Source: Butyrivibrio sp. WCD3002 (GTDB lineage: Bacteria > Bacillota > Clostridia > Lachnospirales > Lachnospiraceae). Taken from it: a stretch of DNA of 64,000 bases. This document shows positions 9,796 through 19,240 of the stretch, piece by piece. How positions within the stretch are numbered: the first letter of the stretch is position 1; every line of letters begins with the position of its first letter. The position numbers and the translations under genes were made by a program. The DNA is taken from contig NZ_AUJO01000002.1 of NCBI RefSeq assembly GCF_000424265.1, forward strand, positions 414,526 through 478,525. The letters run 5' to 3'. A model generated the notes under the pieces. It saw nothing but the letters and a program-made list of their open reading frames with translations, did not search any database and had not been told where the DNA came from.

Positions 9796-11367
9796 TTCAA
9801 ATATCGCAAAGGACTGAGGACCAAGTACAACAGCATCGTCTGTCAAGTCTGCTGTTCCTATTCCATAGATAAGATTGCCCTTTATTTCTCCGGCTTTAGA
9901 GAGAATATCGGCGCAGTCTTTTTTATATGCCTTCTCTTCCTTCTCTCCGGGATTAACTGCTATTACAAGGCTTCCTCTTCTGTAGATAAAGAGCCTTTCG
10001 CCTTCCTTAGCATATACAACCTGAAAATCAGCATCTGCCTGAAGGTCCTCTTTTGCATGCCTGAGGGCTATTATACTACGAACTGTGTGAATAAGCGAGT
10101 CGGCATCTGCCTCAGCGCTGCTTACTGCGGGAGCATCAGATGAAGCGTCAACAGGGATGTAGAGCTTATCGCTATCAGCCTCTGAAAAGCCGTAGTTTTT
10201 CGCAGACTTATCCCACTGCATGGGCGAGCGGGAACCGGTTCTCTGGAAGCCGCCCTCCTTGGTCTTTACATTCTCAAGATATCTCATGCCGATCTCGTCG
10301 CCATAATAAAGGAAGGGGACCCCTGGCATAGTGAAAATAAAGGAGTATGCCACCTTAAGCTCGTCTATACCCATAGTCTTGGTGCATCTGGGTGTATCGT
10401 GGTTACAGGTTATAAAGCTGATATAGCCGTACTTTTTGGAATTCTCATACTTGTGCTCATAATCAGCAAGGAATCTCATAGGGCTGTCACCGCCATCCTT
10501 TTTAAAATAGCTGTGGTCTCCGCCCTCTGTCTCACCATCTCTGAAAAGTACATTAAGACCGTTTCCATGGTGATCAAGATAAAAGTCAGCATGGAAGCCG
10601 TACTTAAGAGCACACTCAGGATTACTCCACTCGGATACAAGAGCTGCCTCGGGATAGTCCTTATCAAGCATCTCTCTGATGTTCTGCCAGATAGCACCTG
10701 TGGCACTCTTAACTTCATCATCCTCTTTTACAAGAGAATCTGCCATATCTACACGAAAACCATCGCAGCCCTTATCAAGCCAGAAGCGCATGATATCCTT
10801 CATGGCTTCCCTTGTAGCTATGCAATCCGGATGATCCACCGGCATCTGCCATGGCTCTGTGCGGTTAAGAACGCCATAGTTAAGAGCCGGCTGACACTTA
10901 AAGAAATTAAGCATATAGCAGCCATCTCTCTCAGCTTCGCCGCCGATATAAGGATGTCCGCCGATTCCGCAGAAGGCTCCGTTAGTCCAGATATATCTGT
11001 TCCACAAATCGTTGGGCTCATATTCACAGCTCTTTTTAAACCACTCATGCTCCTCTGAGGTATGTCCGGGAACCAGGTCCAGAAGCACCTTTATACCCTT
11101 TTTATGTGCCTCCTCAAAAAGACGAACCAGATCGTCGTTTGTACCGTATCTTTCTGCTACCTTCTTATAATCTCTTACGTCGTAGCCCGCATCCTTAAAA
11201 GGTGAATCATAGATAGGGTTAAGCCACAGCGCATTTGCACCAAGACTCTTTACATAATCAAGCTTTGTGATGATACCCTCGATATCACCTATTCCATCGC
11301 CATTTGTATCGCAAAATGACTGGGGATAAATCTCATAAAAAACTGCATCCTTTAACCAAGCCGGCAT
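9793..11367 (-). CDS. GH13 alpha-glucosidase / alpha-amylase family enzyme
   Basis: Cytoplasmic glycoside hydrolase of family GH13, 524 residues from the ATG at 11367 (GGGAGGAACAAAAT precedes it; an earlier in-frame start at 11478 lacks such a site). The three catalytic acids can be placed: nucleophile D207 in GFRVDMADS, acid/base E246 in LVSEWSNP, and transition-state D324 in CNHDTPR. The NGDGIGDIEGI segment near residue 22 is the calcium-site-like motif shared by oligo-1,6-glucosidases. No signal peptide, so it probably acts on imported malto-oligosaccharides or isomalto-oligosaccharides. It stands alone without a transporter. Confidence 0.88.
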   Translation of the reverse strand: MPAWLKDAVFYEIYPQSFCDTNGDGIGDIEGIITKLDYVKSLGANALWLNPIYDSPFKDAGYDVRDYKKVAERYGTNDDLVRLFEEAHKKGIKVLLDLVPGHTSEEHEWFKKSCEYEPNDLWNRYIWTNGAFCGIGGHPYIGGEAERDGCYMLNFFKCQPALNYGVLNRTEPWQMPVDHPDCIATREAMKDIMRFWLDKGCDGFRVDMADSLVKEDDEVKSATGAIWQNIREMLDKDYPEAALVSEWSNPECALKYGFHADFYLDHHGNGLNVLFRDGETEGGDHSYFKKDGGDSPMRFLADYEHKYENSKKYGYISFITCNHDTPRCTKTMGIDELKVAYSFIFTMPGVPFLYYGDEIGMRYLENVKTKEGGFQRTGSRSPMQWDKSAKNYGFSEADSDKLYIPVDASSDAPAVSSAEADADSLIHTVRSIIALRHAKEDLQADADFQVVYAKEGERLFIYRRGSLVIAVNPGEKEEKAYKKDCADILSKAGEIKGNLIYGIGTADLTDDAVVLGPQSFAIFE

Positions 11368-11414
11368 ATTTTGTTCCTCCCTTTTGTATGTTAGTTTACC
11401 AGTGTTTTTGCCTC

Positions 11415-11428
11415 GGAAAACGTTTTTC
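11415..11428. promoter_or_regulatory. LacI/CcpA-type operator candidate
   Basis: GGAAAACGTTTTTC is a near-palindrome centred on CG, the form bound by LacI-family regulators and similar to cre sites of CcpA. It lies about 50 bases upstream of the GH13 start codon in a 275-base divergent intergenic region shared with the M16 lipoprotein gene. The rest of that region contains AT-rich -10-like hexamers but no clear -35 partners. Confidence 0.5.
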
Positions 11429-11641
11429 TTATTTGCTTTATTTATATTAGCAGATAGGACAGCCATATTCCATAACAAAATAAGGTGCCTAATCTACTGC
11501 TCGGTGTACTCATGCTATAAATAATATCTTAAAAGATGCTAAACATTTGATTAAACCAAACAAGGCGCAGACTTTTCATTTTATAATTGATTGCAGTCAA
11601 TATATTCGATATTTGGTGCAGAAGATGTTGGAGGATATAAA

Positions 11642-14600
11642 ATGAATAAACGAATTCTTGCAATTTTCCTTGCAACTGCTATGTTCATTGGTAGCGGATG
11701 TACTTCGCCTGCCAAGGATGGTGCTACCGGCAATACTGATGAAACCATAACAGAATCCACAGACACAAGCGAAACGAAAGCTGATACAAGTGATGCTGCT
11801 GAAACTGAAGCCAGTTCAGAAGAGGTTGATGCTGCCGACACCGACGAATCAGCCAAATCCGGAACAGATGCAAACGAAGCAACAGCCTCAGCCGATATGG
11901 TGGTAGGCGAGACCTATCACGGCTTTAAGCTTAATGATATCTATTCAAGCCGTTTTCTCAGTTCCGATCTCTACACCTTCAAGCATGAAAAAAGCGGTGC
12001 AGGCCTTATTTACACCAAAAACTCCGATCCTGAAGTATCTTTTTGTATTGCATACAGAACTCCCTTTATAGACGAAACTGACACGAATCATGTTTTCGAG
12101 CATGCAATAATTGCATCCTCTGATAAATATCCATCACAGGATCTTTTCTTCGATCTTGCAAACAAATCCTATAATACGTATATAAACGCCCATACAGGTA
12201 TGAACGTCACATTCTATCCGGTTTCATCCATGAGCCAGGATCAGCTTATGACCCTGATGGATGCATACATGAGTTGTATGGTTGCCCCGGATATTTTGAA
12301 AAATGAAAAGATTTTTGACAGAGAAGCTATCAGATTCGAACTGGATGATCCTGATGGTGACATTGGAATCAATGGTACGGTTTATGCTGAGGATTACGGC
12401 TTTTTAACTGATACCGGCGATGTCTCCCTCAATTTTGTTCTTGATAATATGTTCCCCGGTCAGATAGCCTCCAATATGATCGGTATGGCTGAGTATCACT
12501 ACGATGATCTGACCTACGAACATACACTTGAGACCTATGAAAGATACTATCATTTCGACAACAGTCTTATTTCTCTCTACGGCGACCTGGATATCGACAG
12601 ATTCTTAGAGTTTTTGGACACAGAATATCTGTCAAAATATGAAGTATACGGAACAGACTTAAGTCAGTACGAAGATCCTCATGCAGAAGACGGGTATGTA
12701 GAAAAGGTTGAATATATCCCCGCTTATGAAGGTGATTCTGTAGAGGACAGCGGAATCATTTATTATGGCATCGATATGGAAGATGCTACTGATGATGAAC
12801 TTATTCAGTGGAATCTTTTAACGTCACTGATCAATAATAACTCATCCTGCATGAATAAAAAGCTGCTTGAAGATGGCATTTCTAATCCTGTTTTTGTACA
12901 AATAGCTACAGATACAGCAAAACCAATGCTTCTGTTTTCCATGGAATACGCCAATGAAGATCAGATGCAGACTCTTAAGGATATAGCTGAATATACTCTT
13001 TCAGAAATTTCCAAAAACGGAGTTCCGAAGGAAATCTTTGAAGCAGATGTTAAGGAAGAAGAACTTAACACTGTTTTCATGAGAGATGCAGGAAATGTCG
13101 GAGTAGAATTAAGCGATGTCTATAACGTTCATTGGGTAAGAACCGGTAGAGTTGATTATTTTAAACAATATGAAAGAGTACTTGAGGCCCTTATCGCAGA
13201 TGAGGAGCAACAGACCTTTAAAAAGCTTGCAGAATCTGTTCTTACACCTGCAAGAAGCATTCTTATTGCCTGCGTGCCAAAGCCCGGCCTTGCTGAAGAG
13301 TTTGATCAGAAATTACTTGATTACCTGGCAGATAAAAAAGCCAAGATGACTGATGAAGAAATACAGGAATTAGTACAAAAGACCAAAGAATTCAATGAGT
13401 GGAATCAGAATGAGCTTTCAAATAACGATTTCCAAATGGATCTTAAGGATCTTCCGGAATATGAAACACCATCATTAGAGAAAAGAGAAGAAAACGGCAT
13501 CACATATTATCTTGGAAGCGTTGATGCAGCAAAAGGCGGCTGCTATGATATCTACTTTGATCTCAGTAACCTGACCAAGAAAGAAATCGGCGCCCTTATG
13601 CTTTATACCAATTTCATCTTTGAAGCTAATACCTCGAAATACAGTACCGATGAGCTTTCGCTTCTTGACAGCGAGTACCTGAACAACTTCTCTGTTTCCC
13701 TCTTACACCCCAATGAAGAGGCAGGAAAAAATCACAGGCCAATGCTGGATATTTTCTGGAAGGGATTAAATGAGGACTTTGATAAGGCTCTTGATCTTGT
13801 TATGAATGTAATGACTGAAACAGATTTAAATGACAGCCAGGATATCAAGTATGTCATTTCCCGTGACCGTGAAGCCTATAACCTTGCAAAAGCCGATGCG
13901 TATTCTTTGGCAAACTCCTATTCACAGGCATCCGGAACGACCACTCTTGCCGACACACAAAAATTCTCTCTGGATATTTATGATGCAGGATTCTATGACT
14001 ACATATCTGAACTTGATAAAAATTTAGACAATGATGAAGCTTATAATTCTTTTATAGCCGATGTTGAATCAGTAAGAAAAAAGGCCTTTACAAAGACAAA
14101 TCTCATTTTCTCATCTGTAGCAGACAAGACAGAAAATGAGGAAGTAGTAAAGACCGCAGCAAAGGTTTTTGAAGCTCTTCCTGAAAGCGAAGAAAGTGCA
14201 GAAAAATATGAGCTGCCCGTACCTGCTCTCAGAACAGGAATAATAGTTGAAACTACTCAGAACCATACTGTTCTTGATTCAGATTTCAGAAATGATGAAA
14301 ACTTCCGGGGCGCATACATACCTTTCCTTTATGCAGCCAGTGATAAATACGTAGTTCCCACTCTAAGATTCCGGATGGGTGCTTATTCAGCGGGATGTTA
14401 TTCCACAACAAGGTGCTATGATCTGACTTCTTATACATATTCAGATCCTAACGTAAAGGAATCCGTTGAAGCGCTTTTAGAGATTCCTGAATTTCTCAAA
14501 ACCGCCACTCTGGATGAGGCCGATTTTACAGGCTATATTCTGAATGCATACGGTGAAGATACCAAAGCCACCGGTATCTGGAGTGATACTGTCAAACGAA

Positions 14601-14809
14601 TCAGAAGAGACATTCTGGGAGTTGATGAGGAGCTTTATTTAGAGACGGTAAATGATATAAAAAATTCCAATACCGGCATGCAGGCTGAGGCTACTGAAAG
14701 CTTAGAAAAGCTCTTTAAAAACGCATCTATGGCAACTTCAGGTAATGAAGCAAAGATCAATGCCGACAAGGACGCCTTTGACGAAGTTTTGAATTTCAAG
14801 AATAATTAA
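11642..14809 (+). CDS. M16C-family metalloprotease, lipoprotein
   Basis: Secreted, lipid-anchored zinc peptidase related to presequence protease (PreP/Cym1 type), 1055 residues from ATG at 11642. That start has TTGGAGGATATAAA before it and opens a signal peptide ending in a lipobox-like GSGC (Cys20); a start 51 bases upstream would bury it. After an acidic, Ser/Thr-rich linker (residues 21-85) the inverted zinc motif HVFEH is at 150-154, with the downstream metal Glu probably in NGTVYAED. Length agrees with the four-domain M16C fold. Likely degrades peptides at the cell surface. A GC-rich hairpin at 14831-14857 follows but lacks a T run. Confidence 0.88.
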   Translation: MNKRILAIFLATAMFIGSGCTSPAKDGATGNTDETITESTDTSETKADTSDAAETEASSEEVDAADTDESAKSGTDANEATASADMVVGETYHGFKLNDIYSSRFLSSDLYTFKHEKSGAGLIYTKNSDPEVSFCIAYRTPFIDETDTNHVFEHAIIASSDKYPSQDLFFDLANKSYNTYINAHTGMNVTFYPVSSMSQDQLMTLMDAYMSCMVAPDILKNEKIFDREAIRFELDDPDGDIGINGTVYAEDYGFLTDTGDVSLNFVLDNMFPGQIASNMIGMAEYHYDDLTYEHTLETYERYYHFDNSLISLYGDLDIDRFLEFLDTEYLSKYEVYGTDLSQYEDPHAEDGYVEKVEYIPAYEGDSVEDSGIIYYGIDMEDATDDELIQWNLLTSLINNNSSCMNKKLLEDGISNPVFVQIATDTAKPMLLFSMEYANEDQMQTLKDIAEYTLSEISKNGVPKEIFEADVKEEELNTVFMRDAGNVGVELSDVYNVHWVRTGRVDYFKQYERVLEALIADEEQQTFKKLAESVLTPARSILIACVPKPGLAEEFDQKLLDYLADKKAKMTDEEIQELVQKTKEFNEWNQNELSNNDFQMDLKDLPEYETPSLEKREENGITYYLGSVDAAKGGCYDIYFDLSNLTKKEIGALMLYTNFIFEANTSKYSTDELSLLDSEYLNNFSVSLLHPNEEAGKNHRPMLDIFWKGLNEDFDKALDLVMNVMTETDLNDSQDIKYVISRDREAYNLAKADAYSLANSYSQASGTTTLADTQKFSLDIYDAGFYDYISELDKNLDNDEAYNSFIADVESVRKKAFTKTNLIFSSVADKTENEEVVKTAAKVFEALPESEESAEKYELPVPALRTGIIVETTQNHTVLDSDFRNDENFRGAYIPFLYAASDKYVVPTLRFRMGAYSAGCYSTTRCYDLTSYTYSDPNVKESVEALLEIPEFLKTATLDEADFTGYILNAYGEDTKATGIWSDTVKRIRRDILGVDEELYLETVNDIKNSNTGMQAEATESLEKLFKNASMATSGNEAKINADKDAFDEVLNFKNN

Positions 14810-14875
14810 TGCCTATAATCTGATATCCGGTGAGGCAGCACTTTCTGTGCCGCCTCATCAGTTACAAGCATCAAA

Positions 14876-14916
14876 AAGGACTCCATTACTTATTAAGTGT
14901 AAGTGATGGGGTCCTT
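14876..14916 (-). terminator. intrinsic terminator
   Basis: Seventeen-base-pair stem with wobble pairs (AAGGACCCCATCACTTA on the minus strand) followed by a TTTTT run. It starts at the stop codon of the flavodoxin gene. Confidence 0.8.
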
Positions 14917-15466
14917 AAAACATTTCTCTGAATCCTTTGTAATTGTCACTGCTTGGAATCCTGTGTATGGCAGTATCCGCAAATACATTAGCCTTTAAAA
15001 GGTCCTGTTTATCCGGGTGCCGCTGTCCTTCATCAAAGATTGTAAGCAGGTTGTCCAGCTTTTCATCATCATATCTGCCTCGGAGCTCTTCATATCTTTC
15101 CCTTATCTGTAATGGCATACTGCCCTGGCAGAAATATCCTCCAAGATAGGTGTTATCCCCGGGTAGCCACAGTGTTCCGATCTGCTCTATCTGCTTATAA
15201 TATGCCTGATCGTTACCCAATCCGCAGGTTCCAAAGAAGGCCACATTTTTGTTATGAAGCGAAGCTATAAGATCAATTATCTCCAGAGAGCAGGTCCCTC
15301 TGTTTGCCCAATATCCGATAAAATACGTCTCGGCGTCGTGTCTGCCGTTCCAGCTTCTGACATTAAGCTCCTCCTTTGAATCGGAAGGAAGCGCCTGGAA
15401 AATCTCGTCCGCTATCTTTTTAGTATTCCCTGTTTCACTGGCGTACACGACTAAGTATTTAAGCAT
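14915..15466 (-). CDS. flavodoxin family protein
   Basis: A 183-residue electron carrier-like protein. The FMN phosphate loop is clear at the N-terminus (YASETGNTKKIADE), and the middle FFGTCGLGND stretch matches a second FMN-contact loop. It is longer than classical flavodoxins by about 30 residues at the C-terminus, where HPDKQDL and a Phe-rich end are found; this resembles the flavodoxin-like redox partners in gut Clostridia. Only 12 bases separate it from the zinc-ribbon membrane protein upstream, so the two are probably co-transcribed. Redox partner unknown. Confidence 0.8.
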   Translation of the reverse strand: MLKYLVVYASETGNTKKIADEIFQALPSDSKEELNVRSWNGRHDAETYFIGYWANRGTCSLEIIDLIASLHNKNVAFFGTCGLGNDQAYYKQIEQIGTLWLPGDNTYLGGYFCQGSMPLQIRERYEELRGRYDDEKLDNLLTIFDEGQRHPDKQDLLKANVFADTAIHRIPSSDNYKGFREMF

Positions 15467-15478
15467 CTTATCCTCAAA

Positions 15479-15883
15479 TTACGTCCGCTTTACAAATTCC
15501 CTGCCGCATTTCGGACACCTGATGGCAACCTTGCCTTTCCCTCGCGGAATTCTTATTTTCTGTCCGCATCCGGGGCATTTATATATGTGATACGCTTTAT
15601 GCCCGGTGAACTTTTCCTTTATTCCGATAAAAAAGCCGATCACCTTATCGGTGTGTTTTACGAAAAACTCATTCTCTTTGTATCTGGCAGGTATATTTTT
15701 GGAAAACATCCGAAAATAACAATAAAAAAGCATTATAAATGCCACATAATACAATATGCTAAGGGGCGTAATGAAGGATAAAGCCAGAAAAATAACGGCT
15801 AAAACAACAAGAACTTTGGTCATTCTGTCAGTGCCATAGGCGCCGTATCTTCCCTGGAAAAACCTATAGAGAAAATCTTTCAC
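15479..15883 (-). CDS. zinc-ribbon membrane protein, hypothetical
   Basis: A 134-residue protein with two predicted membrane helices (about residues 23-60) and a C-terminal zinc ribbon made of CPGCGQK and CPKCGRE. The basic N-terminal part (FFQGRYGAYGTDRMTK) would lie in the cytoplasm, as would the ribbon. No enzymatic motif is visible. Its place directly upstream of the flavodoxin gene suggests joint transcription, not necessarily joint function. Confidence 0.72.
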   Translation of the reverse strand: MKDFLYRFFQGRYGAYGTDRMTKVLVVLAVIFLALSFITPLSILYYVAFIMLFYCYFRMFSKNIPARYKENEFFVKHTDKVIGFFIGIKEKFTGHKAYHIYKCPGCGQKIRIPRGKGKVAIRCPKCGREFVKRT

Positions 15884-16052
15884 TATTATTTAATCTCCTT
15901 TAAAAAAACAGATAAATCCCCTCACTTACCACAGAGTATAGATTTTGCAGATAGAAAAAGCAATTAAAGCCCTATAAATCATTCTAAAAAAATCATTAAT
16001 GCCTTATTTCTGCATTCTAAAGACATATTATTTTTCCTTTATAATTATGAAG

Positions 16053-16061
16053 TGGTATAAT
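16053..16061 (+). promoter_or_regulatory. extended -10 promoter of trkA-trkH
   Basis: TGGTATAAT is a perfect extended -10. No good -35 is seen, as is usual for this promoter class. The start lies only about 30 bases before the trkA ATG, leaving no room for a c-di-AMP riboswitch. Confidence 0.7.
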
Positions 16062-16094
16062 TGAATGCGTATCGACTTTTTTGGAGGCAAATAA

Positions 16095-17459
16095 ATGCAG
16101 ATTATTATTGTAGGCTGCGGAAACGTAGGCGCAGCGCTGACAGAACAGCTCAGTGGCGAAGGCCATGATGTCACTGTCATAGAACAGAAAAAAGACGTTA
16201 TTCAAAGCGTTGTAAATAACTTTGATGTAATGGGCATAGTTGGTAACGGTGCAAGTTACATGGTCATGAGAGATGCAGGCATTGAGTATGCCGATCTTAT
16301 GATTGCCGTAACAGGTAACGATGAACTAAACCTGCTGTGCTGTCTTATTGCAAGAAAAGCAGGTCACTGTAACACTATCGCAAGAGTAAAAAATCCCATC
16401 TACAAAAAAGAGATCAGCTTCATTAAAGAAGAGCTTGGTCTTTCGCTGGTTGTTAATCCTGAGGAGCTGGCAGCAAACGAAGCAGCGAAGCTTCTTAAAT
16501 TCCCTGCTGCTACCAGCATTGAAACCTTTGCCGGCGGCCGCGCAGAAATCGTGCACATGACCGTGGATGAATCATCACGTATCTGCAACAAATCCCTTAG
16601 AGAGATTCAGGGTGAGATAAAGAGTAAGGTTCTTATCGCCGTTGTTCAGAGAGCAGATGAAGTATCCATCCCTAACGGTGATTTTGTTCTCAGAGCTAAT
16701 GACGAGCTTACGATTGTGGGAGCATCAAGAAATATCGCCGAATTTTTCAGAAAAATCGGTCTTCCCACCACAAGGGTGCACTCAGCCATGATCATCGGAG
16801 GTGGCTCTACAGGCTATTATCTGGCAGATCAGCTTATTTCCTTTGGCATCGATGTAAAGCTGTTTGAGCGCGATCTTGAGAGATGTAAGAGACTTTCCGA
16901 TCTCCTGCCTCAGGCGCTTATCATTAACGCAGACGGAACAGATAAGGATGCCCTTATGGAGGAAGGTCTTGTTGGCACAGAGGCATTTGTCGCTATGACC
17001 AGTCTTGATGAAGAAAACATCATGCTTTCCATGTATGTTAAGAGCCAGAATCCCAAGGCAAAGCTCATTACCAAGGTGCACCGCGTAAACTACGGCGAGA
17101 TAATTGGTTCCCTTCAGATCGGCAGTATCATTTATCCTAAGAACATCACTGCTCAGAGAATCGTTCAGTATGTCCGCGGAATGAGCAATTCCATGGGTAA
17201 CAACAGTATCGAAGCACTCTATAAAATGAATGACGGAAGAGTTGAAGCTCTTGAATTTTTCGTGCCTGAGAATTCACCGGTTATTGGTAAACCTCTTTCT
17301 GATATGCACCTTAAGAAGGGCGTACTTGTATCTCTTATAAACAGAAAGGGTGAGATCATTTCACCTAAGGGTTCAAGTGAAATACAGGCGGAGGATACCG
17401 TAATAATAATAACTAGTCAGGTCGGTCTTTTAGACATTGCTGATATTCTGGAGAAATAA
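16095..17459 (+). CDS. trkA: Trk system potassium uptake protein TrkA
   Basis: Cytoplasmic gating subunit of the Trk K+ uptake system, 454 residues. Two RCK modules are arranged in tandem: the first NAD-binding Rossmann fold starts with IIVGCGNVGAALT (residues 3-16), the second with MIIGGGSTGYYLA near residue 234; each is followed by a TrkA-C ligand-binding domain. ATG is preceded by TTGGAGGCAAATAA. The channel subunit gene follows after three bases. Confidence 0.96.
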   Translation: MQIIIVGCGNVGAALTEQLSGEGHDVTVIEQKKDVIQSVVNNFDVMGIVGNGASYMVMRDAGIEYADLMIAVTGNDELNLLCCLIARKAGHCNTIARVKNPIYKKEISFIKEELGLSLVVNPEELAANEAAKLLKFPAATSIETFAGGRAEIVHMTVDESSRICNKSLREIQGEIKSKVLIAVVQRADEVSIPNGDFVLRANDELTIVGASRNIAEFFRKIGLPTTRVHSAMIIGGGSTGYYLADQLISFGIDVKLFERDLERCKRLSDLLPQALIINADGTDKDALMEEGLVGTEAFVAMTSLDEENIMLSMYVKSQNPKAKLITKVHRVNYGEIIGSLQIGSIIYPKNITAQRIVQYVRGMSNSMGNNSIEALYKMNDGRVEALEFFVPENSPVIGKPLSDMHLKKGVLVSLINRKGEIISPKGSSEIQAEDTVIIITSQVGLLDIADILEK

Positions 17460-17462
17460 AAA

Positions 17463-18908
17463 ATGAACTTCAACATGATACGTTATCTGCTTTTCAGAGT
17501 TGTGCAGATTACAGGACTTTTAATGATATTACCTCTGGTTGTAGCTTTTATCTACAAAGAATATTTCTGTGCAGAGGTTTTTGGAATAATCATTGCCGCA
17601 TGCCTCATCATAGGCTTTGCAGGCGGTTATAAGAAGCCGAAAAATCAGGCTATTTATGCAAGGGAAGGCTTTGTAGTCACCGCACTTACATGGATTACCA
17701 TAAGTCTAATCGGTGCTCTTCCTTTCCAGCTTACAGGCGTTACTAAGAGCTATGTGGATGCTCTTTTCGAGACCATATCAGGTCTTACAACAACAGGATC
17801 CACCATCCTCTCCGATGTTGAGATGTACTACAGCGTTCAGTTCTGGAGATGCTTCACCCACTGGATCGGAGGAATGGGCGTACTGGTATTTATCCTTGCG
17901 ATAATGCCCATGGCAGGCGGCTACAGCATGCATATCATGCGAGCAGAGAGCCCGGGTCCTTCCGTTGGTAAGTTTGTTCCCAAGGTCAGGGAAACAGCAA
18001 AAATCCTTTACTCAATCTATTTTGGAATTACAATCCTTCAGACCGTGTGCCTTCTTTTCACCGGACTGAATGCTTATGAAGCGCTGACAGCAACCTTTGC
18101 AACCGTTGGTACCGGCGGATTCGGAATCAATAATGCAGGAATTGGCGGCTTTGGATATGCTTCGCAGGTTGTTATCACAGTATTTATGATAATATGCGGT
18201 ATAAACTTCAGCGTTTACTACTACCTCATTACAAAGAGACCTAAGGAAGCCTTCAACAATGATGAAGTAAAGCTCTATCTGGCGCTTATGTTTGGATCTG
18301 CTACACTTATCGCATTTATGATTTACAAGCAGGGAGCTACGGCAACACCTCTTGAATCCTTCCATCACTCACTGTTTACGGTAGCTTCAGTTATGACTAC
18401 CACAGGTTTTGCAACTCTTGATTTCAACACCTGGCCTCAGCTTGCAAGGACACTGCTTGCATGCCTTATGCTTACAGGTGCCTGCGCAGGTTCAACAGGT
18501 GGTGGCTTCAAGCTTTCAAGATTCCTTATCTTAATAAGGGCCATGAAAAATGAGCTTACCTACATCGTTCATCCAAAGTCAGTTAAAAAGGTCTACATGG
18601 ATGGCAATCCGGTTGATCAGTCAGTTGTTAAATCCGTATCGGCATACCTTAGCATGTATGTTGTAATTTTCATCTTATCAACACTGCTTATCTCTATCGA
18701 CGAATTTGACTACGAGACTAACTTTACCGCTGTTGCAGCAACGCTCAACAACATAGGTCCCGGTCTTTCCATGGTAGGTCCCACAGGTAACTTTGGCGCC
18801 TACTCAGACCTCTCAAAGTTCGTCCTTATGTTTGATATGCTGGCAGGAAGACTTGAGCTTCTCCCGATGCTCATTCTCTTCTCTCCCAAGAACTGGACAA
18901 AGAGATAA
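17463..18908 (+). CDS. trkH: Trk potassium uptake channel, TrkH family
   Basis: Membrane ion-conducting subunit of the Trk K+ system, 481 residues. The four pore loops with selectivity-filter glycines are recognisable: SGLTTTGST near residue 105, ATVGTGGFG near 213, TTTGFAT near 316 and an unusually relaxed NNIGPGLS near 429. A HWIGGMGVLVF segment follows the first filter as in other TrkH/KtrB proteins. It directly follows trkA. No terminator was found after it. Confidence 0.95.
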   Translation: MNFNMIRYLLFRVVQITGLLMILPLVVAFIYKEYFCAEVFGIIIAACLIIGFAGGYKKPKNQAIYAREGFVVTALTWITISLIGALPFQLTGVTKSYVDALFETISGLTTTGSTILSDVEMYYSVQFWRCFTHWIGGMGVLVFILAIMPMAGGYSMHIMRAESPGPSVGKFVPKVRETAKILYSIYFGITILQTVCLLFTGLNAYEALTATFATVGTGGFGINNAGIGGFGYASQVVITVFMIICGINFSVYYYLITKRPKEAFNNDEVKLYLALMFGSATLIAFMIYKQGATATPLESFHHSLFTVASVMTTTGFATLDFNTWPQLARTLLACLMLTGACAGSTGGGFKLSRFLILIRAMKNELTYIVHPKSVKKVYMDGNPVDQSVVKSVSAYLSMYVVIFILSTLLISIDEFDYETNFTAVAATLNNIGPGLSMVGPTGNFGAYSDLSKFVLMFDMLAGRLELLPMLILFSPKNWTKR

Positions 18909-18943
18909 TAGAAGGTGTAGCCAATATGTTAACTCCGGCTCAC

Positions 18944-18972
18944 TTGACAAATAAATGTCGTTAGCATATACT
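18944..18972 (+). promoter_or_regulatory. consensus sigma-A promoter
   Basis: TTGACA (18944-18949) and TATACT (18967-18972) are exactly 17 bases apart, the best-matched promoter in the window. Transcription would start about seven bases later, at the edge of the Fur-box-like operator. Confidence 0.85.
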
Positions 18973-18981
18973 AACTTCAAA

Positions 18982-18996
18982 TGATAACCATTCTCA
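18982..18996 (+). promoter_or_regulatory. Fur box
   Basis: TGATAACCATTCTCA matches the 7-1-7 Fur inverted repeat TGATAATnATTATCA at 12 of 14 defined positions. It lies just downstream of the -10 box, where a bound iron regulator would block initiation. Confidence 0.75.
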
Positions 18997-19014
18997 TTTG
19001 AAAGAGGTATAAAA

Positions 19015-19170
19015 ATGATTGCAAGTATAGTTATTTTATTGATTGTCGTAGCACTTATAGTGCTGGATATCAGATTTATTATAGGTAAGAAAAAGAAGGG
19101 ACAATGCATCGGCTGCTCCTCCGGTACATGCAACTGCGGAAACGCCACCTATCCATCTAAGAAAGCCTAA
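19015..19170 (+). CDS. FeoB-associated Cys-rich membrane protein
   Basis: A 51-residue single-pass membrane peptide: hydrophobic residues 2-23, a basic KKKK stretch, then CIGCSSGTCNCG. This is the layout of the FeoB-associated Cys-rich family, normally encoded next to feoB. The gene has its own strong promoter, a Fur box, a ribosome binding site (AAAGAGGTAT) and a terminator. No feoA or feoB lies in the window, so it appears as a separate Fur-type unit. Role in ferrous iron uptake is inferred from the family and operator. Confidence 0.8.
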   Translation: MIASIVILLIVVALIVLDIRFIIGKKKKGQCIGCSSGTCNCGNATYPSKKA

Positions 19171-19175
19171 AAATT

Positions 19176-19211
19176 AGGGATATGGCACCTTAAATGTCAT
19201 ATCCCTTTTCT
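19176..19211. terminator. bidirectional intrinsic terminator
   Basis: Nine-base-pair stem AGGGATATG / CATATCCCT followed by TTTTCTTG on the plus strand; the minus strand reads into AATTTTTAGG. It lies between convergent genes. Confidence 0.75.
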
Positions 19212-19240
19212 TGTAATTTTGTTATTTCAGAAGAATCCAT

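Noticed and set aside
15884..16094. Possible c-di-AMP (ydaO) riboswitch before trkA
   Set aside because: The extended -10 lies about 30 bases before the start codon, so the leader is too short.
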